A stretch of 64,000 bases of DNA from Cryobacterium levicorallinum (GTDB taxonomy: Bacteria > Actinomycetota > Actinomycetes > Actinomycetales > Microbacteriaceae), in the NCBI RefSeq assembly GCF_004402405.1, contig NZ_SOFE01000027.1:1-64000 (forward strand). The letters run 5' to 3'. This document shows, piece by piece, positions 38,786 to 47,425 of the stretch. How positions within the stretch are numbered: position 1 is the stretch's first letter; every line of letters begins with the position of its first letter. A program made the position numbers and the translations under genes. The notes below the pieces were generated by a model, which did not search any database, had not been told where the DNA came from, and was given only the letters and a program-made list of their open reading frames with translations.

Positions 38786-39457
38786 TCAGATCGAGTGGGT
38801 GCGACGGAGGGTCAGCACGCTGTCCACGAGGGTGGCGACGTGGCCGTCCGGGCCGATGGCTTCCCGCTCAACAGCAGCTTTGGTGACGATCTCCCAGTGC
38901 TCGGCGAGCAGCTCGAGCGAGGCGAGCACGTCGTCGGCGGTCGGCAACGGAACGCCGTCTGGCTTGTGCTTCGACCACGGCGGAAACTGGGCGTGGCCCA
39001 CGACGAGCAGCACGCCGCCGGGGGCGACCGTTGCGGCGGCGCGGCGCAGGATGACCTCGCGGGGCAGCTCGACCGGTGATTGCAAAAAGTGTGCCGTGAC
39101 GAGGTCGAACGGGCCGTCCGGCTGCCAGGTGGCCAGGTCGGCGGCGATCCAGCGGATGCGTTCAGCGAGGCCAGCCCCTTCGGCGGCGGCCTGGCCGCGG
39201 GCGAGCGCGGTCGGGGAGATGTCGACGGCGGTGACGGACCATCCGTTTTGGGCAAGCCAGAGGGCGTCGCCACCCTCCCCGCTGCCGAGGTCGAGCGCCG
39301 TGCCCGGCGCGAGGCCGGCGGCCTCGCGTTCGAGCGCCGCGTTCGCGCGCCCGCTCCAGGCACGATCGCTCTCGCGATAGCGGTTTTCCCAGAAGGTTGC
39401 GGGATCCTGTGAAGGCTCGTCGTGCAGTGCGGCGGTGTGCTCGCCGGGATTCGTCAT
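38786..39457 (-). CDS. Class I SAM-dependent methyltransferase
   Basis: A 223-residue methyltransferase. Motif I for SAM binding is ALDLGSGEGGDALWLA near residue 53, followed by VTAVDISPTALARGQAAA, then ADLATWQPDGPFDLVTAHF and PGGVLLVVGHA. The N-terminal FWENRYRESDRAWSGRANA is typical of the TehB/thiopurine-like methyltransferases common in actinobacteria. The substrate is unknown. It lies upstream of the ABC-F gene on the same strand, 40 bases apart, and may be co-transcribed with it. Confidence 0.85.
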   Translation of the reverse strand: MTNPGEHTAALHDEPSQDPATFWENRYRESDRAWSGRANAALEREAAGLAPGTALDLGSGEGGDALWLAQNGWSVTAVDISPTALARGQAAAEGAGLAERIRWIAADLATWQPDGPFDLVTAHFLQSPVELPREVILRRAAATVAPGGVLLVVGHAQFPPWSKHKPDGVPLPTADDVLASLELLAEHWEIVTKAAVEREAIGPDGHVATLVDSVLTLRRTHSI

Positions 39458-39597
39458 GATCCCACGATGCCCGGTGGGGCGGCACGGCGCAACTTTCGCG
39501 GCCGGCGTCGATCAGACCGGTCGGCCGCTCGGTAGAGTGAGCCTCGCGAGCACTCGAGTCGCACGCCCGACGGTGCGACCAACTGGGGGAACAGACT

Positions 39598-40851
39598 GTG
39601 AAGCACGCCAGCACACGCGCGACGACCTCGTCACCCGCACCGAACCTACAGCAGCGCGTCGTGCGAGTGCTCATCGCCGGGCAGATTCTGGGCGGTATCG
39701 GCATGGGAGCAACCCTGTCGCTGGGCGCGCTACTCGCCGCCGAGCTGTCGGGGTCCAGCGCCTGGTCGGGCATGGCCGCCACCATGAGCACCCTCGGGGC
39801 CGCGATCGTGGCCGTTCCGCTCGCCCGCCTGGCGCAGGCGCGCGGGCGTCGCGTGTCGCTCGCGACCGGTTCGCTTATGGCCGGCGCGGGTGCGGTGCTC
39901 GCGATCATGTCGGTGTCCGTCGACAACTTCCCCCTGCTACTGCTGGCCCTGATGCTGCTCGGCGCCGGCTCAGCAACGAACCTCCAGGCCCGCTTTGCAG
40001 CGACCGACCTGGCCAGCCAGCGCTTTCGAGCACGGGACCTGTCCATCGTGGTCTGGTCCACCACCATTGGCGCCGTGCTCGGCCCGAACCTGTTCGGACC
40101 GGGCGAGGCGCTCGGTGCCACCCTCGGGCTTCCGGCGATGACCGGGGCGTTCGCCTTTTCGCTCGGCGCCACGGTCGCCGCCGCCTTCGTCTACGCGCTC
40201 GGGCTGCGACCCGACCCCCTGCTGACCGCGCTGGCGGCGCGCACGACGAGCGTGGGCATCCGTCGGGCCAGTGGTGGTCTGGCTATTCTGCGCGGCAACA
40301 CGGCGGCCCGGTACGCCGTTGTCGTGATCGCGCTCAGCCACGCGACCATGGTGGCCCTGATGTCGATGGCGCCGGTGCACCTGCGGGACCACGGCGCGAC
40401 CCTGACCATCGTCGGGCTGACGATAAGCCTGCACGTGGCCGGCATGTACGCCCTCTCCCCGGCGTTCGGGGCGCTCGCCGACCGGTTCGGCCGGCTTCGG
40501 GTGATCCTCGGCGGGCAGGCCCTGCTGCTCGGGGCGCTGGGAGCGGCCTGGCTCAGTGACGGGTCGCAGGGCACGATGACGGTAAGTCTGGTGCTGTTGG
40601 GCCTGGGCTGGTCGGCATCCGTTGTCGCCGGCTCTGCGCTCGTCGCCGAGGCCGTCGAGATCGAGGATCGATCCTCGCTGCAGGGGTTCTCCGACCTCTC
40701 GATGAACGCGGCTGGCGCTCTCGGCGGCGCGATCGCCGGGCCGATTCTGGCGCTGGCCGGCTACTCCGGACTCGGACTGTCCGCCATGGCACTCGTCGCC
40801 GTCGTGGTCGTCTGGTCTGTGATTCGCCTGCGTGCCACACACCGCCAGTAA
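39598..40851 (+). CDS. MFS transporter
   Basis: A 417-residue protein with about twelve hydrophobic segments. The loop between helices 2 and 3 reads LARLAQARGRRVSLATG, a variant of the MFS motif A, and the equivalent loop in the second half is FGALADRFGRLRVILGG. The GTG start has GGGGGA eight bases upstream. The substrate is unknown; single-component drug or metabolite export is the usual guess for this group. It is convergent with the regulator gene at 40870. Confidence 0.88.
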   Translation: MKHASTRATTSSPAPNLQQRVVRVLIAGQILGGIGMGATLSLGALLAAELSGSSAWSGMAATMSTLGAAIVAVPLARLAQARGRRVSLATGSLMAGAGAVLAIMSVSVDNFPLLLLALMLLGAGSATNLQARFAATDLASQRFRARDLSIVVWSTTIGAVLGPNLFGPGEALGATLGLPAMTGAFAFSLGATVAAAFVYALGLRPDPLLTALAARTTSVGIRRASGGLAILRGNTAARYAVVVIALSHATMVALMSMAPVHLRDHGATLTIVGLTISLHVAGMYALSPAFGALADRFGRLRVILGGQALLLGALGAAWLSDGSQGTMTVSLVLLGLGWSASVVAGSALVAEAVEIEDRSSLQGFSDLSMNAAGALGGAIAGPILALAGYSGLGLSAMALVAVVVVWSVIRLRATHRQ

Positions 40852-40869
40852 GCGGATGCCGCAGCCCGG

Positions 40870-42717
40870 CTACGAGTCGGTGACGGTGATACCGAAGGTT
40901 TTTAGCTTGCGGTAGAGGGAGGACCGAGCTATTCCCAGGGACTCGGCCGCGCGCATCCGATTGCCGTCGGCTTTGTGCAGGGCACCGACGATGAGGTCAC
41001 GCTCCCCCGCTTCGATCGCCGACAACAGGCGCGGTGCACCGCCGTGGCAGTAGGCGGGCAGGTCTTCGGCCTGGATGGCGCCGACCGGTCGCGTGAGCAG
41101 GGCGGTGTCGAGCGCTTCTTCGAGCTGACGAATATTGCCCGGCCACGGATAGCGGGAGATCACCCGCATCGCTCCGGCGCTCACAGTGGCCGGACGTAAA
41201 CCGGCCCGTCGCGCGAGCACCCGGGTGACGATGTCGGGCAGGTCTCCCTGGCGGTGCCGCAGCGGCGCAACCGTGACCGAGGTTGTGAAGTGCTGCAGTA
41301 GGGCCGTGTACGGGCGGGCAGCGGCCAGGTCAGCCTGAAGATCGGGTTGCGACACGGTGACGGCCAGGCCGCCAGCACCGGCTTCGCGGGTCACCAGAAA
41401 CGCCTCGAGTTCGGCGGTCGCTGCCTCGGTGAACCGATCGATATTGCGAAAGATGTACAGCGTTGGCCGGGCCAGGGCGCTGATCAGGTCGTTATTAATG
41501 GCCGAGTGCACGCCGTGCTGATTGAGCTGCTCGGCACCGAACACGACGCTTCGACCCAGCGGAACAATCTGGCGATATAGTTCGGCGAGCAGCGACACCT
41601 TGCCGCCGCCGGCCTCCCCCAGCACGAGCAGGGGCGCGCCGGCGGTGAGCGCGGTGACCACTCCGCTCGAGGCGCGTTTGCCGAGCAAGGATTCCGCATC
41701 GTGCAGAATCGCCGAAGAGTCAGCAGGAATGGGTTTCTTCAACCGGTGCCTCCGCAGCGGCGGCAGGGTCAGTCTCGATGCGGGCACCGGTACCGGTGCG
41801 GGCTCGGAGACGATTTCGACCACCACAACGATGCCGGCGACGTCCGGGCCCACCACGACACGTTTGCCCCGAACATGCACGACCTTGCCCGAGGACAGCT
41901 CGATCTGGTCGACCGGCTGACCAGGAGAAATCATCAGATAGCGAGCGTGCTCTTGAATGGTCCACTGTTCATCGGGAGAAAACGAACTTTGCGCGACCGC
42001 GTTGCCCATCACCACGGTGCCGCCGATGGCCATGACGGCGCCCCGGTTGCGGGAATCCACCCGCACATACTCCTCAAACAGTGCCTGCTGTCGCTGACTG
42101 CGATCGACGAGCAGGTTGCGCTCAATCTCATGGGCGGCCGACCGCACCAGGGAATGCATGAGCGGGCTGGCATCTTCGATGAGGCAGCTGATATCCAGCA
42201 CCCCCTCCACCCGCCCGGTGATCGGGTCCCGAATGGGACTCCCGGCGCAGGCGAACGGCTGCAGGTGCTCGAGAAAATGCTCGGGCCCCACGATGTACAA
42301 CGGTTGACCCGACTCGAGCACGGTGCCGATTCCGTTGGTTCCGACGCTCGCCTCGGCGTAGTTGAAGCCGGGCGCCAGTGACACGTCATCGAGCAGGGTT
42401 CCGATGGTCTTGTCGGTTTCGGAACGACTCAGAATTCGTGCCTTGTAGTCGGTGAGTACGATCGACAGCGGCATTTCAGCCATCTCACCGCTCAGCCGGG
42501 CGATGACCGGTTCCGAGCAGCGCATCAGGCGGCCGGTCAGATCGAGGTCGTTGTGAAACACTGCCTGAGAAGTGGATGCATCCACTCCCGCTGAGAAGGA
42601 ACGCTGCCAGGAGGCGGCCACCACGCCAGGAACCGATTGGGTTTCAGCGTGTCCGAATCGCAGAAAATCGGCGCGCGCCGCCGCTATCTTGATTCGCCGA
42701 TCGGCGACTCTATGCAT
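40870..42717 (-). CDS. AcoR-like transcriptional regulator with degenerate AAA+ domain
   Basis: A 615-residue regulator. Residues about 30-210 form a GAF-type sensor region (GFNYAEASVGTNGIGTVLE, FACAGSPIRDP). A middle region resembles AAA+ enhancer-binding domains, but Walker A is GEAGGGKV (Val instead of Thr/Ser), the Walker B position reads LYIFRNID, and no GAFTGA loop is found, so it should not activate sigma-54. The C-terminus is a Fis-type helix-turn-helix (GNRMRAAESLGIARSSLYRKL). The ATG has AAGGGAG upstream. It is divergent from the carboxylase-like operon and is likely its activator, sensing the ketone or a product. Confidence 0.85.
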   Translation of the reverse strand: MHRVADRRIKIAAARADFLRFGHAETQSVPGVVAASWQRSFSAGVDASTSQAVFHNDLDLTGRLMRCSEPVIARLSGEMAEMPLSIVLTDYKARILSRSETDKTIGTLLDDVSLAPGFNYAEASVGTNGIGTVLESGQPLYIVGPEHFLEHLQPFACAGSPIRDPITGRVEGVLDISCLIEDASPLMHSLVRSAAHEIERNLLVDRSQRQQALFEEYVRVDSRNRGAVMAIGGTVVMGNAVAQSSFSPDEQWTIQEHARYLMISPGQPVDQIELSSGKVVHVRGKRVVVGPDVAGIVVVVEIVSEPAPVPVPASRLTLPPLRRHRLKKPIPADSSAILHDAESLLGKRASSGVVTALTAGAPLLVLGEAGGGKVSLLAELYRQIVPLGRSVVFGAEQLNQHGVHSAINNDLISALARPTLYIFRNIDRFTEAATAELEAFLVTREAGAGGLAVTVSQPDLQADLAAARPYTALLQHFTTSVTVAPLRHRQGDLPDIVTRVLARRAGLRPATVSAGAMRVISRYPWPGNIRQLEEALDTALLTRPVGAIQAEDLPAYCHGGAPRLLSAIEAGERDLIVGALHKADGNRMRAAESLGIARSSLYRKLKTFGITVTDS

Positions 42718-42779
42718 ATCGACTCCCTTGTGGACTCTGCAAGCATGCCCGCTGCGACCCCGCGAGCGCTAGTCGTGCG

Positions 42780-42798
42780 GTGTCCCAATCTGGGACAC
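42780..42798. promoter_or_regulatory. 19-bp palindrome, probable operator of the carboxylase operon
   Basis: GTGTCCCA-ATC-TGGGACAC is a perfect inverted repeat with a three-base centre. It lies between the AcoR-like regulator (ATG at 42717) and the first operon gene (ATG at 42884). The geometry fits a Fis-type HTH dimer of the regulator family. Confidence 0.75.
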
Positions 42799-42883
42799 GC
42801 TGTACCTCGGACGCGGGGTCATTCTTGGTGACGTGGCTCCCCGAGAGCCTCGATCACTCACCACAAACCGCAAAGGAGCGCTC

Positions 42884-44740
42884 ATGGAACGATTGATCAA
42901 CATCGACAATGGTGGAACCCTCACCGACATTGTTGTCGCCAGTGGCACGGATTTCACGTTTACCAAGACCCTCACCACTCCGGTCGACCTGTCCCAGTGT
43001 CTCTTCGACGCGATGACAAAGGCATCCGCTCTACTGTTCGGCGAAGCGAATCTAGCCGACCTGCTGCATTCAACCCAGCACATCCGCTATTCATCGACCC
43101 AGGGCACCAACGCGCTGGTGCAGCGCAAGGGGCCCAAGATCGGGCTCATCACCGACGATCCCACCCTGCCGGACTCGCTCGGCCACTCGGACGACACCGC
43201 CGCGTTGTTCACCGACCTGATCGGTGCCCGGATCGGCATCATCACGGCCGACGGCAGTCCCGAGGAACTCTCCCGCCAGCTCGTCGCCGAGATCAACCGA
43301 CTGACCACCGCCGGAGCGGAGCGTCTCGTCGTCGCCGGCCTGAGCGCCGAACGCGAACACCTGTTCAAGCGCACCATGCTCAAGAACTTTCCCCGACACC
43401 TGCTCGGTTCGGTGCCGATTCTGTTCTCCCGCGAGTTCGCCTCTGATACTTCCCGCCAGCGTCAGGTTTGGTCCGGCATCCTCAACTCCTTTCTGCACCC
43501 CACGGTCGAGCGTTTTCTGTACAGCGCCGAACACCGGCTGCGCGCCTACAAGGTGAAGAACCCGCTGCTGATCTACCGCAACGACGGCGCTTCCTCCCGC
43601 GTGGCCAAGTCGGTCGCGCTCAAGACCTACTCCTCCGGACCGCGCGGCGGCCTCGAGGGCACCCGTGCTCTCGCCGAGGCGTACGGGCTCGACAACGTGC
43701 TCATGATCGATGTCGGCGGCACCACAACGGATGTCGGCGCCGTCGCCAATTCCACGATCGCCGTCGACCGGCGCGGATCGATCCAGGGCGTCGACATCTC
43801 CTACGAGATGAGCGATGTGCGCTCGACCGGAGTCGGCGGCAGCTCGATCATTGCCGTGCACGACGGCGAGATCACCGTCGGGCCGGAAAGCGTCGGGGCA
43901 GCCCCCGGACCGGCCTGCTTCGGTTTCGGTGGCACGCAGGCCACGATCACCGACGTCAACCTGCTGCTCGGCGTGCTCGACCCCGCCACCTATCTGAACG
44001 GCGAGATGGCCCTCGACGCCGAACGGTCGCGCGCTGTCATCACCAAGACCGTCGCCGACCCACTCGGAATCAGCCTCGACGAGGCCCTGATTCGCATGGA
44101 AGCCAGCTATTCCAGCCACCTGGCGCGGGCCTTCGCCGACCTCGTGAGCGCGACGGGCGACACGACGGTCGCCGCGTTCGGTGGCGGCGGACCGATGAAC
44201 GCCTGCGCCGCCGCACGCATTGCCGGCGTGCACAACGTACTCGTGCCGCGGCTCGCCGCGGTGTTCTCGGCCTACGGAATCAGCTTCTCCGACATCGCCC
44301 AGTCCTACGAAACGAGTGTCACCGGGTTCTCGGAGGCCGAGATCACCGCGGTGCGCACGTCGATGCAAGCGGATGCCGGCAAGGACATGTTCCAGGAAGG
44401 GCACGACCTGAGCGAGTGCGAACTCGACTGGTCGACCATTGTCGAAGACGGCGAAGAGATTCTCTCGCTCAAGGCCACCTTCCGGCTGCCGCACCCGACC
44501 ATCGCCAGCGGGGTACCCGCTGCGGCGAGCGCCGCCGTGGCCGCCGGAACCCGGCAGGTGCGCTCCACTCCCACCCAGATCGACAGCGTCTCGGTCTACC
44601 AACTCGACGACCAGAAGCCCGGCGCCGCGGCGGCCGGACCGGCCATCGTCGAGGGACCGTTCTTCACCGCGCGCGTGCCGCTCGGCTGGACCCTGACGGT
44701 CTCCACGGCCGGCGACCTGCAGCTCGCCGACACGCTTTAG
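42884..44740 (+). CDS. HyuA-like subunit, probable alpha subunit of a ketone carboxylase
   Basis: A 618-residue protein of the hydantoinase/oxoprolinase A family. The N-terminal ATP-binding loop reads INIDNGGTLTDIVV, where the usual DIGGTFTD has Asn-Gly in place of Ile-Gly. The second phosphate loop is MIDVGGTTTDVG near residue 280. Also visible are STQGTNALVQRKGPKIGLI and AFGGGGPMNACAAARIAGV. It is shorter than the second HyuA paralogue downstream (708 residues). AAGGAG precedes the ATG. It is the first gene of a five-gene operon. By size and order it parallels the 70-kDa subunit of acetophenone carboxylase. That parallel is an inference. Confidence 0.82.
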   Translation: MERLINIDNGGTLTDIVVASGTDFTFTKTLTTPVDLSQCLFDAMTKASALLFGEANLADLLHSTQHIRYSSTQGTNALVQRKGPKIGLITDDPTLPDSLGHSDDTAALFTDLIGARIGIITADGSPEELSRQLVAEINRLTTAGAERLVVAGLSAEREHLFKRTMLKNFPRHLLGSVPILFSREFASDTSRQRQVWSGILNSFLHPTVERFLYSAEHRLRAYKVKNPLLIYRNDGASSRVAKSVALKTYSSGPRGGLEGTRALAEAYGLDNVLMIDVGGTTTDVGAVANSTIAVDRRGSIQGVDISYEMSDVRSTGVGGSSIIAVHDGEITVGPESVGAAPGPACFGFGGTQATITDVNLLLGVLDPATYLNGEMALDAERSRAVITKTVADPLGISLDEALIRMEASYSSHLARAFADLVSATGDTTVAAFGGGGPMNACAAARIAGVHNVLVPRLAAVFSAYGISFSDIAQSYETSVTGFSEAEITAVRTSMQADAGKDMFQEGHDLSECELDWSTIVEDGEEILSLKATFRLPHPTIASGVPAAASAAVAAGTRQVRSTPTQIDSVSVYQLDDQKPGAAAAGPAIVEGPFFTARVPLGWTLTVSTAGDLQLADTL

Positions 44741-44776
44741 CCCACTTTTTTGTTTCCCCAGGAAGGTACAAACACA

Positions 44777-45244
44777 ATGCGCGTTCCCATGACCGAATAC
44801 CTGCTCATCGACCTCGATACGGAGCGGTGGATCTGCCGCGTCTGCGCCCATGACTTCGGCGACGCCCGCGGCAACTACAAGGAAGGAACTCTGGTCTACG
44901 ACCGGGACCCGCAGGAGATTCACCCCCCGGTGATCGACCCGGAAAAGTACGAGTTCACGTTCTCCCCGGACCCGACCTTCTGCCGCATCCTGGAGTTCTA
45001 CTGCCCCACCTGCGGCACCCAGATCGAGGCCGAATACCTGCCGCCGGGGCATCCGCCGACCGTCGACATGCTCTGGGACATCGATTCCCTGCGCGAAAAG
45101 TGGGAAGCCCACGGCGGCAACCCCGAGGAGGTCGTCAACTACGGCCCCGGCGAGAACGCCGAGACCGACCTCAGCGCCCGGTTTGATTCCGTGTCCGCAC
45201 ATTCCCACTCCCACTCGCACGCCGACAACTCCGAAGGGCACTGA
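44777..45244 (+). CDS. Small zinc-finger-like subunit of a ketone carboxylase
   Basis: A 155-residue protein like the gamma subunit of acetone carboxylase and the 15-kDa subunit of acetophenone carboxylase. Two CxxC pairs, WICRVCAHDFG near residue 25 and FYCPTCGTQIEAEYLPPG near 75, would bind one zinc ion. The motif HDFGDARGNYKEG is characteristic of the family. The C-terminus is histidine-rich (SAHSHSHSHADNSEGH), unlike typical members, and may bind or store metal. The stop is two bases from the start of the next gene. Confidence 0.85.
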   Translation: MRVPMTEYLLIDLDTERWICRVCAHDFGDARGNYKEGTLVYDRDPQEIHPPVIDPEKYEFTFSPDPTFCRILEFYCPTCGTQIEAEYLPPGHPPTVDMLWDIDSLREKWEAHGGNPEEVVNYGPGENAETDLSARFDSVSAHSHSHSHADNSEGH

Positions 45245-45246
45245 CC

Positions 45247-47373
45247 GTGAAACGCATATCCGTAGACATCGGCGGCACATTCAGCGACTGCTTCTTCGTC
45301 TGGGACGACGTGTACATCGAATCCAAGGCGCTCACCACCCACCACAACCTCGCCCTCGGTTTCAACGAAGCCCTCGACCGGGCCTGCGAGCGCGCCGGCA
45401 TCAGCCGCGAAACCGCGCTCAAGGAGGTCGACTCGGTGCGCTACGCCACCACCCTCGGCACCAACGCCCTGATCGAGGGTAAGGGGCCGCGGGTCGCGGC
45501 GATCGTCACCCACGGCTTCGAGGACACCATCCCGCTCTCTCGTGGCCGCGGCTACGGCGAAGGACTCGACGGGGTCAAGCAGGGCGATATGCCCGATGCC
45601 CAGCGACCAGACCCGCTTGTGCCGCGCCGCCTCATCCGCTCGGTTAAAGAACGGATCGACTCGGTCGGCGAGGTACTGGTGCCCCTGATGTACGACGACG
45701 TGCGCACCCAGGTGCGCGAACTCGTCGACAACGGCGCAGAGGCCATCGTTATCGCGTTGACCAACGCGACCGAGAACTCGGTGCACGAGGATCGCATTCT
45801 CGAGATCATTCTCGACGAGTACCCCACGCACGAGCTCGGGTCGATTCCGGTGCTGCTGAGCAGCCAGGTCTCCGGCCGCAAGGGCGAATACGTGCGAGCA
45901 ATGGCCACCGTCGTCGACGCTTTTCTGCACCAGACAATGTTTCATGCCCTCAATCAGCTCTCCAACAACCTGCGTGACTCCGGTTATGAGAAGCCGATGC
46001 TCGTCATTCACAATTCGGGCGGCATGGCGCAGCCCAATTCAACGGATGCCCTGCAAACGATTCACTCCGGACCGATCGCCGGCGTCGGCGCGGCCCAGCA
46101 CCTGTCGGAGTCGACCGGCCTCGGCGACGTCGTGTCAATGGACATGGGTGGCACCTCGTTCGATATCGGTCTGGTGCCAGAGGGCGGTGTGCGGCACTAC
46201 GATTTCCAGCCCACCATTGGTCGTTGGATGGTCTCCGCGCCGATGATCCACCTCAACACGCTCGGCGCCGGCGGCGGATCTATCGCCGCCTACAACCGCA
46301 TTCACCACGCCATCCAAATCGGACCGGAATCAGCCGGAAGCGACCCGGGCCCGGCCTGCTACGACCGTGGCGGCCTGCGCCCCACGGTCACCGACGCCGA
46401 CTTGGTACTCGGCTACCTCGACCCGGACAATTACGCCAACGGGCACATCAATCTCAACAAGAAGCGTTCGATCTATGTCATCGATGAGACGCTCAGCGAC
46501 GAGCTCGACCTCGACGCGGTCGAGGTTGCCAAGGTTATCAAGAAGACAGTCGACGAACAGATGGCGATTGGCATCGAAAAGGAGCTGCGCTCGCGCGGCG
46601 GGCTGATCGAGGACTACACGATGCTCGCCTACGGCGGTAACGGTCCGCTGCATGCCTGCGGCATCGCGGCGAGCGCCGGCATCAGCCGCATCCTGTTTCC
46701 ACCCTTCGCGTCGGTGTTCTCGGCGCTCGGCGCCGGCAATATGCGACCGCTGCACATTCACGAACGCAGCGCCTACGTCGTGCTCTACGAACCGATCAAG
46801 CGCAGCCTCTACGCTCAGTACGAAGCGCTCAACGGGTACATCGAGGAGCTGGAAGCGAAGGGCGCCGAAGACCTCGTGCGCCAGGGCTACGACCGCGCCG
46901 ACGTGCGCTACCGACTCGAAATGGACATGCGCTACGGCAACCAGCTCGTCACCACTGCCGTCGCCTTCAACATCAACCGGGTCAACGGGGTCGCCGACGT
47001 GCTGCACCTGATCAAGACGTTCTCCGAGATCTTTGGCGAACGATACGGCGAGGGAACCCAGGCGCCAGAGGCGGGCGTCCGGGCGCAGACCATTCGCGTA
47101 GCGTCCTATATCGAGGGCGAAGTCATTCAATTCGAGTCGATCAAAACCGGCGGCGAGAAGATTAAGCCGGCACCGGTCTCGCGGCGTTCGGTGCACTTCA
47201 CGAGCATCGCCGGCGCGGTCGACACCCCTGTCTACGACGCCGACGCGCTCAAACACGAATACGTGATCCACGGACCGGCGATCGTCACGACCGAAAACAC
47301 CACCTATCTGGTGGAACCAGGCTGGCGCCTGGAACCGACAGTGCAGGGGGCGGTATGGCTACTGAGCGACTGA
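45247..47373 (+). CDS. HyuA-like subunit of acetone/acetophenone-type carboxylase
   Basis: A 708-residue hydantoinase/oxoprolinase A protein of the length of the acetone carboxylase beta subunit. The ATPase loops are ISVDIGGTFSDCFF at the N-terminus and VSMDMGGTSFDIGLV near residue 298. Other family stretches are TTLGTNALIEGKGPRVAAI, IHSGPIAGVGAAQHL, LGAGGGSIAAYN and YGGNGPLHACGIAASAG. The subunit is expected to phosphorylate bicarbonate or the enolate with ATP. The GTG start is coupled to the preceding gene, and 52 bases separate it from the HyuB gene. Confidence 0.88.
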   Translation: MKRISVDIGGTFSDCFFVWDDVYIESKALTTHHNLALGFNEALDRACERAGISRETALKEVDSVRYATTLGTNALIEGKGPRVAAIVTHGFEDTIPLSRGRGYGEGLDGVKQGDMPDAQRPDPLVPRRLIRSVKERIDSVGEVLVPLMYDDVRTQVRELVDNGAEAIVIALTNATENSVHEDRILEIILDEYPTHELGSIPVLLSSQVSGRKGEYVRAMATVVDAFLHQTMFHALNQLSNNLRDSGYEKPMLVIHNSGGMAQPNSTDALQTIHSGPIAGVGAAQHLSESTGLGDVVSMDMGGTSFDIGLVPEGGVRHYDFQPTIGRWMVSAPMIHLNTLGAGGGSIAAYNRIHHAIQIGPESAGSDPGPACYDRGGLRPTVTDADLVLGYLDPDNYANGHINLNKKRSIYVIDETLSDELDLDAVEVAKVIKKTVDEQMAIGIEKELRSRGGLIEDYTMLAYGGNGPLHACGIAASAGISRILFPPFASVFSALGAGNMRPLHIHERSAYVVLYEPIKRSLYAQYEALNGYIEELEAKGAEDLVRQGYDRADVRYRLEMDMRYGNQLVTTAVAFNINRVNGVADVLHLIKTFSEIFGERYGEGTQAPEAGVRAQTIRVASYIEGEVIQFESIKTGGEKIKPAPVSRRSVHFTSIAGAVDTPVYDADALKHEYVIHGPAIVTTENTTYLVEPGWRLEPTVQGAVWLLSD

Positions 47374-47425
47374 CCGACCTTCCCACTTTTTCTTCAGCGA
47401 ACGCAAGCAAAGGAGCTTGAACACC

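Noticed and set aside
43091-45280. Minus-strand frame of 729 residues opposite the first carboxylase genes
   Set aside because: It is a shadow of the HyuA-like gene; the real strand has recognisable motifs and ribosome binding sites.
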